Of a stretch of 64,000 bases of DNA, positions 44,202 to 54,033 are shown in pieces. The stretch is from Sphingobacterium sp. JB170 (lineage in GTDB: Bacteria; Bacteroidota; Bacteroidia; Sphingobacteriales; Sphingobacteriaceae). The position numbers and the translations under genes were made by a program. The first letter of the stretch is position 1, and each line of letters begins with the position of its first letter. Location: positions 310,001 to 374,000 of the forward strand of contig NZ_FUKU01000026.1 in assembly GCF_900163865.1 (NCBI RefSeq), in the 5' to 3' direction. The notes under the pieces are model-generated. The model saw only the letters and a program-made list of their open reading frames with translations. It did no database searches and had not been told where the DNA came from.

Positions 44202-45590
44202 ATGAATTACGACATCATTGTAATCGGTAGCGGTCCTGGAGGGTATGTTGCAGCGATTCGCGCATCCCAATTAGGTTTCAAAACTGCAATCATCGAGCGA
44301 GAATCGCTAGGTGGTATCTGTTTGAATTGGGGCTGTATCCCTACCAAAGCATTACTAAAAAGCGCTCAGGTATTTGAATATTTAAACCATGCTGAAGAAT
44401 ATGGTATCAAAGTACAAGGTGGAGAAGCGGACTTCCCTGCTATTGTAAAACGAAGCCGTGGTGTAGCAGATGGAATGAGCAAAGGTATCCAGTTTTTAAT
44501 GAAGAAAAACAAGATCGATGTGATCATGGGTACGGCACAGGTAAAAAAAGGCGGCAAGATTGACGTTAAAACTGCAGATGGTTCGGTAAAAGAGTATACT
44601 GCAAAACACACAATCTTGGCAACAGGAGCACGTTCGCGCGAATTGCCTAACCTGCCACAAGATGGGAAAAAGATTATAGGTTACCGAGAAGCTATGAGCC
44701 TTGAACAACAACCTAAATCATTGGTTGTTGTTGGATCTGGAGCCATCGGAGTTGAGTTCGCCTATTTTTATAATGCAATTGGAACAAAAGTGACAATCGT
44801 TGAATTCATGGATAGAATTGTTCCAGTTGAAGACGAGGAAGTATCCAAGCAGCTAGAAAAATCATTAAAAAAGGCCGGGATCAATATCCTTACTAAGTCC
44901 GAGGTTCAATCTGTAGATACGGCAGGCTCGCTTAGCAAAGTATCAATTAAAACTGCCAAAGGAACCGAAACAATCGAAGCAGAAGTTGTTTTATCGGCGG
45001 TGGGTATCGCTCCAAATATCGAAAACTTAGGGCTGGAAGAAACCGGTATTAAGACGGAAAAAGGACGCGTTTTAGTAGATGATTTCTATAAGACAAATGT
45101 TGACGGCGTATATGCTATTGGTGACATTGTCAAAGGACAAGCACTTGCGCATGTCGCTTCGGCCGAGGGTATCACCTGTGTTGAGAAGATCAAAGGCTTA
45201 CACGTGGAACCAATCGATTATAATAACATTCCAGGATGTACGTATTGTTCGCCAGAGATTGCATCTGTGGGGTATACCGAGAAAGCCGCTAAAGAAGCGG
45301 GCCATGAAGTTAAAGTTGGTAAATTCCCCTTTTCTGCTTCCGGTAAAGCGTCCGCTTCGGGTGCAAAAGATGGTTTCGTTAAATTAGTATTTGACGCCAA
45401 ATATGGAGAATTATTAGGTGCTCACTTAATTGGCTCAAACGTAACGGAAATGATTGCTGAAATTGTTGTAGCAAGAAAACTTGAAACTACTGGGCACGAG
45501 ATAATAAAATCCGTTCACCCTCATCCAACAATGAGTGAGGCGATTATGGAAGCAGCAGCAGATGCATACGGTGAAGTAATTCACTTATAA
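44202..45590 (+). CDS. lpdA: Dihydrolipoyl dehydrogenase (second copy)
   Basis: A 462-residue E3 flavoenzyme. It keeps IGSGPGGYVAAIRA (FAD), GGICLNWGCIPTKALL (redox disulfide), VGSGAIGVEFAYF (NAD) and HPHPTMSE (active base). The differences from copy 1 in the disulfide region (NWGCIPT against NVGCIPS) suggest they belong to different E3 subgroups rather than a recent duplication. No complex partners are adjacent, so which copy serves pyruvate, 2-oxoglutarate or branched-chain complexes is not evident. Confidence 0.96.
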   Translation: MNYDIIVIGSGPGGYVAAIRASQLGFKTAIIERESLGGICLNWGCIPTKALLKSAQVFEYLNHAEEYGIKVQGGEADFPAIVKRSRGVADGMSKGIQFLMKKNKIDVIMGTAQVKKGGKIDVKTADGSVKEYTAKHTILATGARSRELPNLPQDGKKIIGYREAMSLEQQPKSLVVVGSGAIGVEFAYFYNAIGTKVTIVEFMDRIVPVEDEEVSKQLEKSLKKAGINILTKSEVQSVDTAGSLSKVSIKTAKGTETIEAEVVLSAVGIAPNIENLGLEETGIKTEKGRVLVDDFYKTNVDGVYAIGDIVKGQALAHVASAEGITCVEKIKGLHVEPIDYNNIPGCTYCSPEIASVGYTEKAAKEAGHEVKVGKFPFSASGKASASGAKDGFVKLVFDAKYGELLGAHLIGSNVTEMIAEIVVARKLETTGHEIIKSVHPHPTMSEAIMEAAADAYGEVIHL

Positions 45591-45607
45591 ATATAAGCAG
45601 CAGCATT

Positions 45608-45648
45608 AAAAAAATGGGATGTGGCCTAGCGGTACATCCCATTTTTTT
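45608..45648. terminator. Bidirectional terminator after lpdA copy 2
   Basis: A 15-bp stem (AAAAAAATGGGATGT and its complement) with an 11-base loop has A- and T-runs on both sides. It can serve lpdA and the convergent LacI-type gene. Confidence 0.9.
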
Positions 45649-45677
45649 ATAAAAAGTTGGCCTCGAGATTTACGCTT

Positions 45678-46682
45678 CTACTTTAAAACTAATTTCGACT
45701 TAAATACGACCGTTTGGGGAGCTGTATCTTCTTTCGCCCCAATTTGTTCAAATAAGATCTCGGCAGCCTTGCGGGCTTGTTTATCTGGATCCTGCTCGAT
45801 ACTGCCCATTGGTGGGTTCTCCATATATTTCCACAGGGGGTAATTCGCATAACTGATAAAATAGATATCTTTCTTTTGTACGAGACCTTTCTGCCGCACG
45901 TATTTCATTATATCCAGCGTCACAAAGTCGTTAAACGAGACAATCGCCGAAGGCCGATCAGGAACGGCTAATAACTTTTCAATAGCGTCAATGTTACCCC
46001 GCTCAGTCAGATCCGTACTCACGACATATTTGTCGTCATATTGCAGCGATTCACTTTCTAAAGCGGTACGGTAAGCACTATCCCGATCTTGGGATGCTAG
46101 GAGATTTTCAGGCCCGTTTATCAACGCGATATTTTGATGCCCAATAGAAGCAAATGCTTGAATCGCTTCTTTCATTCCTGAGGAGAGATCACTATAGACT
46201 TTATTTACGGCTTCAATCTTGGGGACGCAATCGAAAAACACGATGGGTATTTCCGATTCGCTCAACATTTCAACAAAACTAAGGTCTTCGGTATTTTTAC
46301 CCAGAGACATAAGAATACCATCTACACGGTGTTTTCTAAATGTATGAATAATTTGAAGCTCCCGTGCAGCGTCATCATGGGACTGCCCCATTAACACGGT
46401 GTAGTTCTGGTCTGCCGCTACATTCTCAATCTCACTGATTGCTGAAGAAAAAAAAGGTTCCGACAAACTTGGCAAAATAACGCCGATCGTAAAAGTACGC
46501 CGCTGTTTAAAAAAGATTGCGGTTTGATTCGGCTCATAATTGAGCTCCTCGGCGACTTTCTTTACACGCATAGTGGTTACCAGACCAATGCTTGGATGAT
46601 CATTCAAAGCGCGAGAAACGGTCGACGGTGAGATCTTTAATTTCCGCGCTATTTCCTTTATTGTAGCTGGTTTCTTCTTCAT
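45678..46682 (-). CDS. LacI-family transcriptional regulator
   Basis: A 334-residue repressor-type regulator. The DNA-binding head has the canonical helix-turn-helix TIKEIARKLKISPSTVSRAL, the hinge is near residues 45-60 (LNYEPNQTAIFF), and the rest is a periplasmic-binding-protein fold for a sugar or similar effector (GVILPSLSEPFF). No sugar-utilisation genes flank it, so the regulated operon and the effector are unknown. Confidence 0.92.
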   Translation of the reverse strand: MKKKPATIKEIARKLKISPSTVSRALNDHPSIGLVTTMRVKKVAEELNYEPNQTAIFFKQRRTFTIGVILPSLSEPFFSSAISEIENVAADQNYTVLMGQSHDDAARELQIIHTFRKHRVDGILMSLGKNTEDLSFVEMLSESEIPIVFFDCVPKIEAVNKVYSDLSSGMKEAIQAFASIGHQNIALINGPENLLASQDRDSAYRTALESESLQYDDKYVVSTDLTERGNIDAIEKLLAVPDRPSAIVSFNDFVTLDIMKYVRQKGLVQKKDIYFISYANYPLWKYMENPPMGSIEQDPDKQARKAAEILFEQIGAKEDTAPQTVVFKSKLVLK

Positions 46683-46709
46683 GCGTCATATTAATTTAAT
46701 TAAGTAATT

Positions 46710-48257
46710 CTATTTTAATTTCATTTCCGACTTGGAAAATTTATACATCCCATTTTTAGAACGATTTTGATCGATCGAACGCGTAAATTTAGCCTTGTTT
46801 GGTCGGATTTGGCCGTTACGTGCGGCTACAAGTTTTGATGCACTTAGATCAAAACTACCCGTTTTTATATGCTGAAGCACTGCCGCTAGCATACTTTCAT
46901 CCTTATCGCCAAAATCCTCGAAACTATTGAATTCCCATACGTTGTCATCCACTTCTAGCCCTTCGAAATAATCGCCTTCTCCTTGTGCATTTTGTGTCTT
47001 AAAAGAGGATACATAGAGTTCTATATCATCATCCATTATCGGCAGCCCAAAAAAACCAACCGGCTTACCGAAGGTTTTCTCAGCGACCTGTTGATTGTTA
47101 TTATCCACTGAATAGGTACTTAATAACTTCACATCCATATACGGTCTTAATGAGTTTATAAGCAGCTCACTTGCCGAGGCAGTCGAGGAACTCACAATAA
47201 AATAAACGCGAGGCAGATTAATTGTCCCACGTTTACGATAATGAACGGGACCAAAAGCGGAGTCTTGTTCGAGCCACTGCCAATCGTCGTCTAATAAGGT
47301 ATTAGTCTTGTACTCGTACATAAGTTGTTTGTCCGCAGAAATTGGCGCAATTCGATCGGCCAAGTATTCTGAGGTAACCACTGCCCCCCCACCATTGTAG
47401 CGCATATCAATAACCAACTCATCGATCCCTTCATTTTGAAAACCATTAAATATATCTTCAAAACGGCGGTACATTGTGGTAAATGCTCCTTGGTCACTTA
47501 TGGTGGAGACAAACGAACTGAAGGCTAGATATCCGATCTTTTTACCTTCTTGCGTAATGACCTGGTGATCCAGGATAGGATCAAAATCATATTGCACGCT
47601 TCCGACTTCTTTTTCTTCTACCGTGCCGTCTGCCTTCACAAATTTTAACTGAAGACTACTCGCATTTAAATATTCATTAATTTTTCTAAAATCTTGAGCA
47701 AATTGCGTATCGTAATCAATATTGGTATCTCCATCAATACTGAGTATCCTAGTACCACGGCGTATACCAGCATTATAAGCCGGCGATTTATAATCGACCA
47801 TTTGTACATATAAATCTGCATTTTCCCCCGAACTCTCTGTCTGAAGAAAGAAAACATACATTCCAAAGCTAGTTGCCACTGCATCTTGGATCTCACCGCT
47901 TACGACTCCTTGGCGATCTAAGAAACTATACCAGTCATAGTTTTTTCCTGTCGAACCGGCCCGTGTTAGATCCTTCAACCATTCTAATACATCCTCCGCG
48001 GATTCATAATCTCGGGTGTATGACCGTACAAGTTCTTCGTCTTCAATATCATTCAAGTTACGAGGAGGCAAATAATCTTGCCAGAGTGACAACAATTTAG
48101 TGTAATAAAAAACGGAATCTTTTAATGTGTCCTCTTTTACTAGAATTTCATCTTTATCTTCATCAGTTCCTGGTCCTGGAGCTGTGCTATCCTTCTTACA
48201 CGCTGAGAAACTCATCAAAACGAGCATCAAAACGGTAACTGGAATATATTTCTTCAT
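46710..48257 (-). CDS. Lipoprotein S41-family C-terminal-processing protease
   Basis: A 515-residue serine protease of the tail-specific type. The signal ends in the lipobox LMSFSAC, so the protein is membrane-anchored. A PDZ-like region with YKSPAYNAGIRRGTRI is followed by the catalytic domain: LVIDMRYNGGG, the serine in SSSTASASELL and the partner lysine in FGKPVGF. It is last in a four-gene minus-strand unit (lolD, pre-ATP-grasp, HAD, S41). Start 48257 is the ATG of the lipoprotein signal. Confidence 0.9.
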   Translation of the reverse strand: MKKYIPVTVLMLVLMSFSACKKDSTAPGPGTDEDKDEILVKEDTLKDSVFYYTKLLSLWQDYLPPRNLNDIEDEELVRSYTRDYESAEDVLEWLKDLTRAGSTGKNYDWYSFLDRQGVVSGEIQDAVATSFGMYVFFLQTESSGENADLYVQMVDYKSPAYNAGIRRGTRILSIDGDTNIDYDTQFAQDFRKINEYLNASSLQLKFVKADGTVEEKEVGSVQYDFDPILDHQVITQEGKKIGYLAFSSFVSTISDQGAFTTMYRRFEDIFNGFQNEGIDELVIDMRYNGGGAVVTSEYLADRIAPISADKQLMYEYKTNTLLDDDWQWLEQDSAFGPVHYRKRGTINLPRVYFIVSSSTASASELLINSLRPYMDVKLLSTYSVDNNNQQVAEKTFGKPVGFFGLPIMDDDIELYVSSFKTQNAQGEGDYFEGLEVDDNVWEFNSFEDFGDKDESMLAAVLQHIKTGSFDLSASKLVAARNGQIRPNKAKFTRSIDQNRSKNGMYKFSKSEMKLK

Positions 48258-48267
48258 AATTTTTCGA

Positions 48268-48834
48268 TTAGTAAAGTTGACGTAAAACAAGAATATCAGT
48301 GGCTTTAACGCCATATTCCAGTCCAATATAATCAATAGGATTGATATTTCTAAATCTTAACTCTTGTACAAAATACACTTTAAGCGACGACAAGTAGGAA
48401 GTAAATTCTCCCCAATCGATATGTTTCAACTTATTGAGCTGCTCGATCGGATTCCCGTCGGTAAGAATCGTAACAACCTTGCCCGTCGCTATTATTTCTT
48501 TAAATAATAACTTCGCTTGGGGTGTTAAAAAGAGCTTCAACGGAAGTGTAGCGTTAGCGCGCAAACGCTCAAAATTCTCCAAATAGCTCACCGGCAGTTC
48601 AAAGTGAGCCAAAGTTTCTTTCACGACATCTACCCCAACGTTATCTTCGTCTCGCTCATAGGCGGCTTTCATAAAGTCTACCAGCGATGAGGCACGACTG
48701 GTGCCCTCGGTATAATCGACAAAATTTGCAAAAAGATAATAGACCTGTAATATATATTCCCGCCTGGGAAACAACACATCATCGATTTCAAACGCGTATA
48801 CTGAATGCCCTTGACTCAAAATACTGTTAGACAT
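48268..48834 (-). CDS. Degenerate HAD-superfamily protein
   Basis: A 188-residue protein with HAD-like features. Motif I reads FEIDDVLFPRREY: the position of the nucleophilic Asp is Glu (the family pattern is FDLDD), although the second Asp remains. Motif II is TILTDGNP, with Thr. The usual motif III/IV Lys and GDxxxD are not evident; the protein ends EYGVKATDILVLRQLY. It is therefore probably not a phosphatase and may bind or regulate. It lies between the pre-ATP-grasp gene and the S41 protease gene, ten bases from each. Confidence 0.7.
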   Translation of the reverse strand: MSNSILSQGHSVYAFEIDDVLFPRREYILQVYYLFANFVDYTEGTSRASSLVDFMKAAYERDEDNVGVDVVKETLAHFELPVSYLENFERLRANATLPLKLFLTPQAKLLFKEIIATGKVVTILTDGNPIEQLNKLKHIDWGEFTSYLSSLKVYFVQELRFRNINPIDYIGLEYGVKATDILVLRQLY

Positions 48835-48843
48835 GTAAAAATA

Positions 48844-49311
48844 TTAGGTTAAACATAAAACGATTGCCTCTTGATCGTCCGACTGTATTCCGACACCTGA
48901 AAAATCTGAATTAGGCAGTTTTATACCGGTAACAAGATCCTCTCCTTTGCTAAATACTTGAAGCAGTAAACCAGGTGCTGGATCTTCAACACCCGTCGTT
49001 TCTTCTAAGCTTTCCGGTATTAAAACATGTATTCCGTATTCCGCAAATAAAACGCGTGCTTGATGGAGTCCGGCTAGTTCCTGTTTTGAAAGTGGCAAAA
49101 CAAATTGACAGCCTTCATCTAAACACAACTTAAGGAGTTCATGGGCGAAAGTGGGATTACGACCTGTTGGAATTTTTCGATAACCCGTTTTCAGCAAGAC
49201 ATCGGGAAACACTTCACTACTTCCAAAAAGCACCGTGTATTTAAAGCTTAGCAACTTACTAACGCGTTGTGCAAATGGCCTCGTCCCGCATGTAATTAAT
49301 ATTTTTTCCAT
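48844..49311 (-). CDS. Orphan pre-ATP-grasp domain protein
   Basis: A 155-residue protein resembling only the N-terminal pre-ATP-grasp region of ligases such as CarB-like proteins: a beta-alpha-beta nucleotide-type start (EKILITCGTRPFAQRVSKLL) and the FVLPLSKQELAGLHQARVLF stretch. The ATP-grasp catalytic half is missing, so ligase activity is unlikely. It lies four bases after lolD and ten before the HAD gene. The role is unknown; the assignment is from pattern recognition only. Confidence 0.55.
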   Translation of the reverse strand: MEKILITCGTRPFAQRVSKLLSFKYTVLFGSSEVFPDVLLKTGYRKIPTGRNPTFAHELLKLCLDEGCQFVLPLSKQELAGLHQARVLFAEYGIHVLIPESLEETTGVEDPAPGLLLQVFSKGEDLVTGIKLPNSDFSGVGIQSDDQEAIVLCLT

Positions 49312-49315
49312 ACAA

Positions 49316-49969
49316 TTAACTAATCATACCATCTCTCATGTGTATCGTTCGATCTGAGATTCCGGCAAGTTCTTCATTATGTGTAACGATTATGAAAGTC
49401 TGATGTAAAGACTCGCGTAATTCAAAAAAAAGTTGGTGTAAAGAGGTTGCATTTTCTGAATCTAGATTTCCCGATGGTTCATCCGCTAATATCAGCGAAG
49501 GGTTATTCACTAGTGCACGTGCGACAGAAACACGTTGTTGCTCGCCTCCAGACATTTCCGAAGGCTTATGGTGAGCACGATTTTCAACACCTAGACGCGC
49601 TAAAAGCTCCATTGCTCGGCTTTCGGCTTGCTTTTTATTTATACCATTGATAAATGCCGGTATACAAACATTTTCTAGTGCCGAAAATTCAGGAAGAAGG
49701 TGATGAAATTGAAACACAAATCCGATGTGTTGATTGCGAAATAAGCTCAGTTTTCTCTCACCCAAGCCCGCTATATTCACATCGTTGATAATCAAATCAC
49801 CACTATCGGGCTTATCAAGCGTCCCTATTATGTGCAGAAACGTGCTCTTCCCCGCACCGGAGGCTCCAACTATCGAAACGATTTCCCCCTTTTCCACCGA
49901 CAGGTTTACGTCACGTAAAATTGGCAACTTTCCAAATGATTTATTAATATGACTTGCTTTCAATATCAT
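49316..49969 (-). CDS. lolD: Lipoprotein-release ABC ATPase (LolD type)
   Basis: A 217-residue ATPase that would power release of outer-membrane lipoproteins with LolC/E-type permeases. Walker A is GASGAGKST, the Q-loop lies in [12 protein letters not shown], the signature is [15 protein letters not shown], Walker B is [11 protein letters not shown] and the switch His is in VTHNEEL. LolD is distinguished by FHHLLPEF. The start at 49969 is preferred because [13 protein letters not shown] matches the family start; a near-consensus -7 (TACCTTCG) ends four bases upstream. First gene of a four-gene unit; no permease gene is nearby. Confidence 0.9.
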   Translation of the reverse strand: MILKASHINKSFGKLPILRDVNLSVEKGEIVSIVGASGAGKSTFLHIIGTLDKPDSGDLIINDVNIAGLGERKLSLFRNQHIGFVFQFHHLLPEFSALENVCIPAFINGINKKQAESRAMELLARLGVENRAHHKPSEMSGGEQQRVSVARALVNNPSLILADEPSGNLDSENATSLHQLFFELRESLHQTFIIVTHNEELAGISDRTIHMRDGMIS

Positions 49970-50109
49970 AATGCGAAGGTAATGAAAATGCCACAAAAAC
50001 TTCAGCAATACTTATGCAGTCATTAAAGGCGGATTGTTCTCATTATTTTACCTACAATTTACTTGCCCCTTCCATTAAAAAATGCTAATTTTACCACAAA
50101 TTTTTTAAG

Positions 50110-51303
50110 ATGAACATTCACGAATATCAAGCAAAAGAAATACTTAAAGGTTTTGGCGTAAGAGTTCAAGAAGGATTTCTTGCAGAAACTCCGGAGCAGG
50201 CTGTACAGGCTGCCCAAACGTTGAAACAAGATCTTAACTCTGACTGGGTTGTGATTAAAGCACAGATCCACGCTGGTGGCCGAGGCAAGGGTGGTGGTGT
50301 AAAATTAGCTAAAAACCACGATGAGGTATTACAACGTGCTACCGACATTATTGGTATGCAGTTGGTCACTCCACAAACGGGCCCCGAAGGCAAGAAAGTG
50401 CATAAAGTATTAGTTGCACAAGATGTTTACTACCCTGGAGAAAGTGAGACAAAAGAATTCTACGTTTCTGTATTGTTAGATCGTGCAAAAGGCCGCGACA
50501 TCATCATGTACTCTACCGAAGGTGGAATGGACATTGAGGAAGTAGCTGAAAAAACACCACACTTAATCTTTAAAGAAGAAATCGACCCTAAGGCTGGATT
50601 ACAAGGTTTTCAAGCACGCAAAATCGCATTCAATTTAGGCTTACAAGGTGCTGCACAAAAAGACATGGTGAAATTTATCATTTCACTGTACAAAGCATAC
50701 GATAGCATCGATGCATCGCTGTTTGAAATCAACCCTGTACTTAAAACTTCAGACGATAAAATACTCGCCGTTGACGCGAAAGTAAATTTCGACGAAAACG
50801 CATTGTACCGCCACAAAGACTATGCTGCATTACGTGACATATTGGAAGAAGATCCTACGGAAGTTGAAGCAGGCGAATCAAACCTAAACTATGTTAAACT
50901 TGACGGTAACGTTGGGTGTATGGTAAACGGTGCTGGTTTAGCCATGGCGACAATGGATATCATTAAAATAGCCGGTGGTGAGCCAGCTAACTTTTTAGAT
51001 GTCGGCGGTACAGCTAACGCAGAGACGGTAAAAGCAGGTTTCAACATTATCTTGAAAGATCCAAACGTAAAAGCAATACTCATTAACATTTTTGGTGGTA
51101 TCGTCCGCTGTGACCGTGTTGCTCAGGGGGTAATCGACGCTTACCAAGAGATTGGAAATATTCCAGTTCCAATTATTGTACGACTTCAAGGAACAAATGC
51201 TGCTGAAGCTAAAACATTAATTGACGAATCAGGCTTACAGGTATACTCGGCTATCCAACTTAAAGAGGCTGCCGAACTTGTAACAAAAGTTTTAAACGAC
51301 TAA
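50110..51303 (+). CDS. sucC: Succinyl-CoA synthetase beta subunit
   Basis: A 397-residue ADP/GDP-forming subunit of the citric-acid-cycle enzyme that makes succinate and ATP/GTP from succinyl-CoA. The N-terminal ATP-grasp domain opens [17 protein letters not shown], contains [19 protein letters not shown], and has FEINPVL and [14 protein letters not shown] in the CoA-binding C-terminal part. The alpha subunit gene sucD is not adjacent. A perfect terminator follows. Confidence 0.97.
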   Translation: MNIHEYQAKEILKGFGVRVQEGFLAETPEQAVQAAQTLKQDLNSDWVVIKAQIHAGGRGKGGGVKLAKNHDEVLQRATDIIGMQLVTPQTGPEGKKVHKVLVAQDVYYPGESETKEFYVSVLLDRAKGRDIIMYSTEGGMDIEEVAEKTPHLIFKEEIDPKAGLQGFQARKIAFNLGLQGAAQKDMVKFIISLYKAYDSIDASLFEINPVLKTSDDKILAVDAKVNFDENALYRHKDYAALRDILEEDPTEVEAGESNLNYVKLDGNVGCMVNGAGLAMATMDIIKIAGGEPANFLDVGGTANAETVKAGFNIILKDPNVKAILINIFGGIVRCDRVAQGVIDAYQEIGNIPVPIIVRLQGTNAAEAKTLIDESGLQVYSAIQLKEAAELVTKVLND

Positions 51304-51321
51304 TATTTTTATTAGGATATT

Positions 51322-51354
51322 AAAAAGCCTTTGGAAATTTCCAAAGGCTTTTTT
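51322..51354 (+). terminator. Intrinsic terminator after sucC
   Basis: A nearly perfect 16-bp palindrome with core AAGCCTTTGGAAA is followed by a T-run. The rest of the gap to 51469 shows nothing else. Confidence 0.9.
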
Positions 51355-51469
51355 AATTTGCAATAATACGCTATTGTTAGCCTATGGCCCGCTTAAACCA
51401 AGAAATAAAATCGGGCAGCTTTGATTTGCATTTAGCGGATTTAGGTGTCGGATTTAGCAAATAATACGC

Positions 51470-51477
51470 TATTTTTG
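51470..51477 (+). promoter_or_regulatory. -7 element of the asnS promoter
   Basis: TATTTTTG matches TAnnTTTG, 42 bases before the preferred asnS start at 51520 and six bases before another in-frame ATG at 51484. The -33 element is unclear. Confidence 0.5.
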
Positions 51478-51519
51478 TAACCGATGTTTCAAGAACATCA
51501 ACGAATATTATTATTAAAA

Positions 51520-52965
51520 ATGGAACACACACGTATTAAAGAATTATTACAGTCAGATAAGTTTGACAATGATGTAATTGTTAAAGGTTGGGTAAGAACT
51601 TTCAGAAACAATCAATTTATTGCGATTAACGATGGCTCTACAATTCACAACATACAAGCAGTGGTTGATTTTGAACAGACCGATGACTCGCTATTAAAGC
51701 GTATTACTACGGGTGCTGCAGTACGCGTCGAAGGTAAGTTGATCGAATCCTTAGGAAAAGGTCAACGCGTAGAAATTAAGGTTACGGATTTACAAATTTT
51801 AGGCGATTCAGATCCCGAAAAATACCCGCTTCAACCCAAAAAACACAGCCTCGAGTTCTTACGCGAAATAGCGCATTTGCGATTCAGAACAGGAACATTC
51901 AACGCGATTTTCAAAATCCGTCATGCACTATCGTTCGCTGTGCATCAATTCTTCAACGAACGCGAATTTGTCTATTTGCACACTCCCATCATCACCGGGT
52001 CCGATGCAGAGGGTGCTGGTGAAATGTTCCGTGTGACGACGCTAGATCTTGACAATTTGCCACGCACCGATTCTGGTGAGATTGACTTCAAAGAAGACTT
52101 CTTCGGCAAATCAACAAATCTTACTGTATCCGGTCAGCTTGAGGGTGAGTTAGCAGCGATGGCTTTTGGAAATATTTATACTTTTGGCCCGACCTTTCGC
52201 GCCGAGAATTCGAATACAACTCGCCATCTTGCTGAGTTTTGGATGATCGAACCAGAGATGGCTTTCTATGAACTCGAAGATAACATGGATCTGGCTGAAG
52301 CCTTACTGAAATATGTAATCAATTATGCGCTGGAGCATTGTCCTGATGAAATCGAGCTACTGAAAACAAGATTATTCGAGGAGGAAAAAACTAAACCACA
52401 GAACGAACGCTCTGCGCTAAACTTGGTTGAAAAACTAAACTTCGTAATAGAAAACAATTTTGAACGCGTTTCCTACACAGATGCCATCGAAATTCTTAAA
52501 CGCAGCAAGCCTAATCAAAAGAAACAGTTTAAATACTTAATCGATGAATGGGGCGCAGACTTGCAGTCTGAACATGAGCGTTATCTTGTGGAGAAACACT
52601 TTAAAAAGCCCGTGATCTTAACCGATTACCCGCGTGAAATCAAATCTTTCTACATGAAACAGAACGAGCCTGATGCGCAGGGACGCCACACCGTTCGTGC
52701 TATGGACATTTTGTTCCCTGGAATCGGCGAAATGGTTGGTGGATCTCAACGCGAGGAAAGCCTTGATAAACTGTTAGCTAGAATGGCCGAGGTCGGAATC
52801 CCCGAGGAAGAAATAGATTGGTTCTTAGATACGCGTCGTTTTGGCTCCGCACCGCATTCGGGTTTCGGAGTCGGGTTTGAAAGGCTTATTCTTTTCGTGA
52901 CCGGAATGACAAACATAAGAGATGTTATTCCGTTCCCCCGAACACCTAAAAACGCAGAATTTTAG
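51520..52965 (+). CDS. asnS: Asparaginyl-tRNA synthetase
   Basis: A 481-residue class II synthetase that charges tRNA-Asn. The N-terminal anticodon-binding OB domain includes [20 protein letters not shown]. Motif 2 is in [25 protein letters not shown] and motif 3 in [11 protein letters not shown]. The start at 51520 ([10 protein letters not shown]) is the usual Bacteroidota form; the upstream ATG at 51484 would add 12 residues. It is a single unit with its own promoter and terminator. Confidence 0.97.
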   Translation: MEHTRIKELLQSDKFDNDVIVKGWVRTFRNNQFIAINDGSTIHNIQAVVDFEQTDDSLLKRITTGAAVRVEGKLIESLGKGQRVEIKVTDLQILGDSDPEKYPLQPKKHSLEFLREIAHLRFRTGTFNAIFKIRHALSFAVHQFFNEREFVYLHTPIITGSDAEGAGEMFRVTTLDLDNLPRTDSGEIDFKEDFFGKSTNLTVSGQLEGELAAMAFGNIYTFGPTFRAENSNTTRHLAEFWMIEPEMAFYELEDNMDLAEALLKYVINYALEHCPDEIELLKTRLFEEEKTKPQNERSALNLVEKLNFVIENNFERVSYTDAIEILKRSKPNQKKQFKYLIDEWGADLQSEHERYLVEKHFKKPVILTDYPREIKSFYMKQNEPDAQGRHTVRAMDILFPGIGEMVGGSQREESLDKLLARMAEVGIPEEEIDWFLDTRRFGSAPHSGFGVGFERLILFVTGMTNIRDVIPFPRTPKNAEF

Positions 52966-52982
52966 TAGACAATAAGCGCAAC

Positions 52983-53019
52983 AAAAAATCCTCATAAAAA
53001 CACTTTCATGAGGATTTTT
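52983..53019 (+). terminator. Intrinsic terminator after asnS
   Basis: A stem of ATCCTCAT and its complement, extended by A/T pairs, with a 12-base loop, is followed by TTTTTG and more T. Confidence 0.85.
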
Positions 53020-53042
53020 GTTTATATAGAAAACACCTAATC

Positions 53043-53663
53043 ATGCTGATAAGAATATACGAAGACAATCCTAACGCCAAAGCCATAACAGAGGCCGTGA
53101 ACGTTTTAAAAAAAGGTGGTGTAATTATCTACCCCACCGATACTGTATATGGTATCGGCTGCGATATCACAAACCACAGGGCTATTGAACGACTATGTCA
53201 AATACGCGGGTTGAACCCTGCAAAATCAAACCTTTCTTTCATCTGTCACGATCTCACTGCGATATCTAACTTCACCAGGCCATTTGATACCGCTGTATTC
53301 CGCGTTTTAAAGAAAGCGTTACCAGGCCCCTTTACTTTTATTTTTAATGCAAGTGGCCAAGTACCAAAGCTTCTAAGTTCAAAGAAGAAAACGGTCGGAA
53401 TCCGTGTCCCAAACAATAATATCGTACGGGCTATAGTACAGGAATTGGGTAACCCAATTATCACTTCCTCTATTCATGACGAAGATGAAATTATAGAATA
53501 CTCTACGGACCCGGAACTTATACACGAAAAATATGAAGATCTCGTCGACCTTGTTATCGACGGCGGCTACGGTGATAATGTTGCTTCAACGATAATTGAC
53601 CTTACCAATGGTGAATTTGAGGTTGTGCGCGAGGGAAAAGGTGATATCGAGGATTATATATAA
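53043..53663 (+). CDS. L-threonylcarbamoyladenylate synthase (Sua5/YciO/YrdC type)
   Basis: A 206-residue member of the YrdC/Sua5 family, which makes threonylcarbamoyl-AMP for the t6A modification of ANN-decoding tRNAs. The KxR/Sxx pattern is present: GGVIIYPTDTVYGIGCD, the KSNLSFICHD segment, PGPFTFI and SSIHDEDEII. It is about 200 residues, so it lacks the extra Sua5 C-terminal domain. YciO-type proteins of similar length exist, so the exact role carries some doubt. Confidence 0.9.
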   Translation: MLIRIYEDNPNAKAITEAVNVLKKGGVIIYPTDTVYGIGCDITNHRAIERLCQIRGLNPAKSNLSFICHDLTAISNFTRPFDTAVFRVLKKALPGPFTFIFNASGQVPKLLSSKKKTVGIRVPNNNIVRAIVQELGNPIITSSIHDEDEIIEYSTDPELIHEKYEDLVDLVIDGGYGDNVASTIIDLTNGEFEVVREGKGDIEDYI

Positions 53664-53718
53664 CCGTGTTATCTTCGCGCGCGACTAGCGGGATCCTGTG
53701 GCCTGCTGATTCAGTTAG

Positions 53719-54033
53719 TTATAAAATGATAAACTCTTCGACAATGACATGGCCGACGTACTCGTTCACACGTCCTATGATTTGTCTGCGCATCATGGCA
53801 AGTTCATTTTTTATTACCGCAGACTCGACTTTAACAAAAAGCTTTTTCTCGTGAATATATATTTTTTTTGTTCGGTTAGCGATTGCATTTCCGATAATAT
53901 CGGGCCAAGCACGCACGATCGACGATTCGTCAAATTTCGAACGTAAACGGTAGACATCAATCCACTTCTCAATTGCCACTTTAATTCCGATATCATCCCG
54001 CGTGGGTATTTCGTCAAATTTCTTTTTATACAT
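53719..54033 (-). CDS. DciA-like DUF721 protein
   Basis: A 104-residue DUF721 protein. DUF721 includes DciA, which helps load the replicative helicase in bacteria without DnaC. AWPDIIGNAIANRTKKIYIHEKK resembles the family's conserved WxxIxG block, and a compact C-terminal alpha/beta domain (AVIKNELAMMRRQII) follows. The ATG at 54033 overlaps the end of recF by eight bases, so translation is coupled. Co-occurrence with recF is common in this phylum. Confidence 0.85.
   Translation of the reverse strand: MYKKKFDEIPTRDDIGIKVAIEKWIDVYRLRSKFDESSIVRAWPDIIGNAIANRTKKIYIHEKKLFVKVESAVIKNELAMMRRQIIGRVNEYVGHVIVEEFIIL

Noticed and set aside
51484..51519. In-frame ATG 12 codons before the preferred asnS start
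   Set aside because: It lies where transcription would begin and the usual family N-terminus is the later [10 protein letters not shown].
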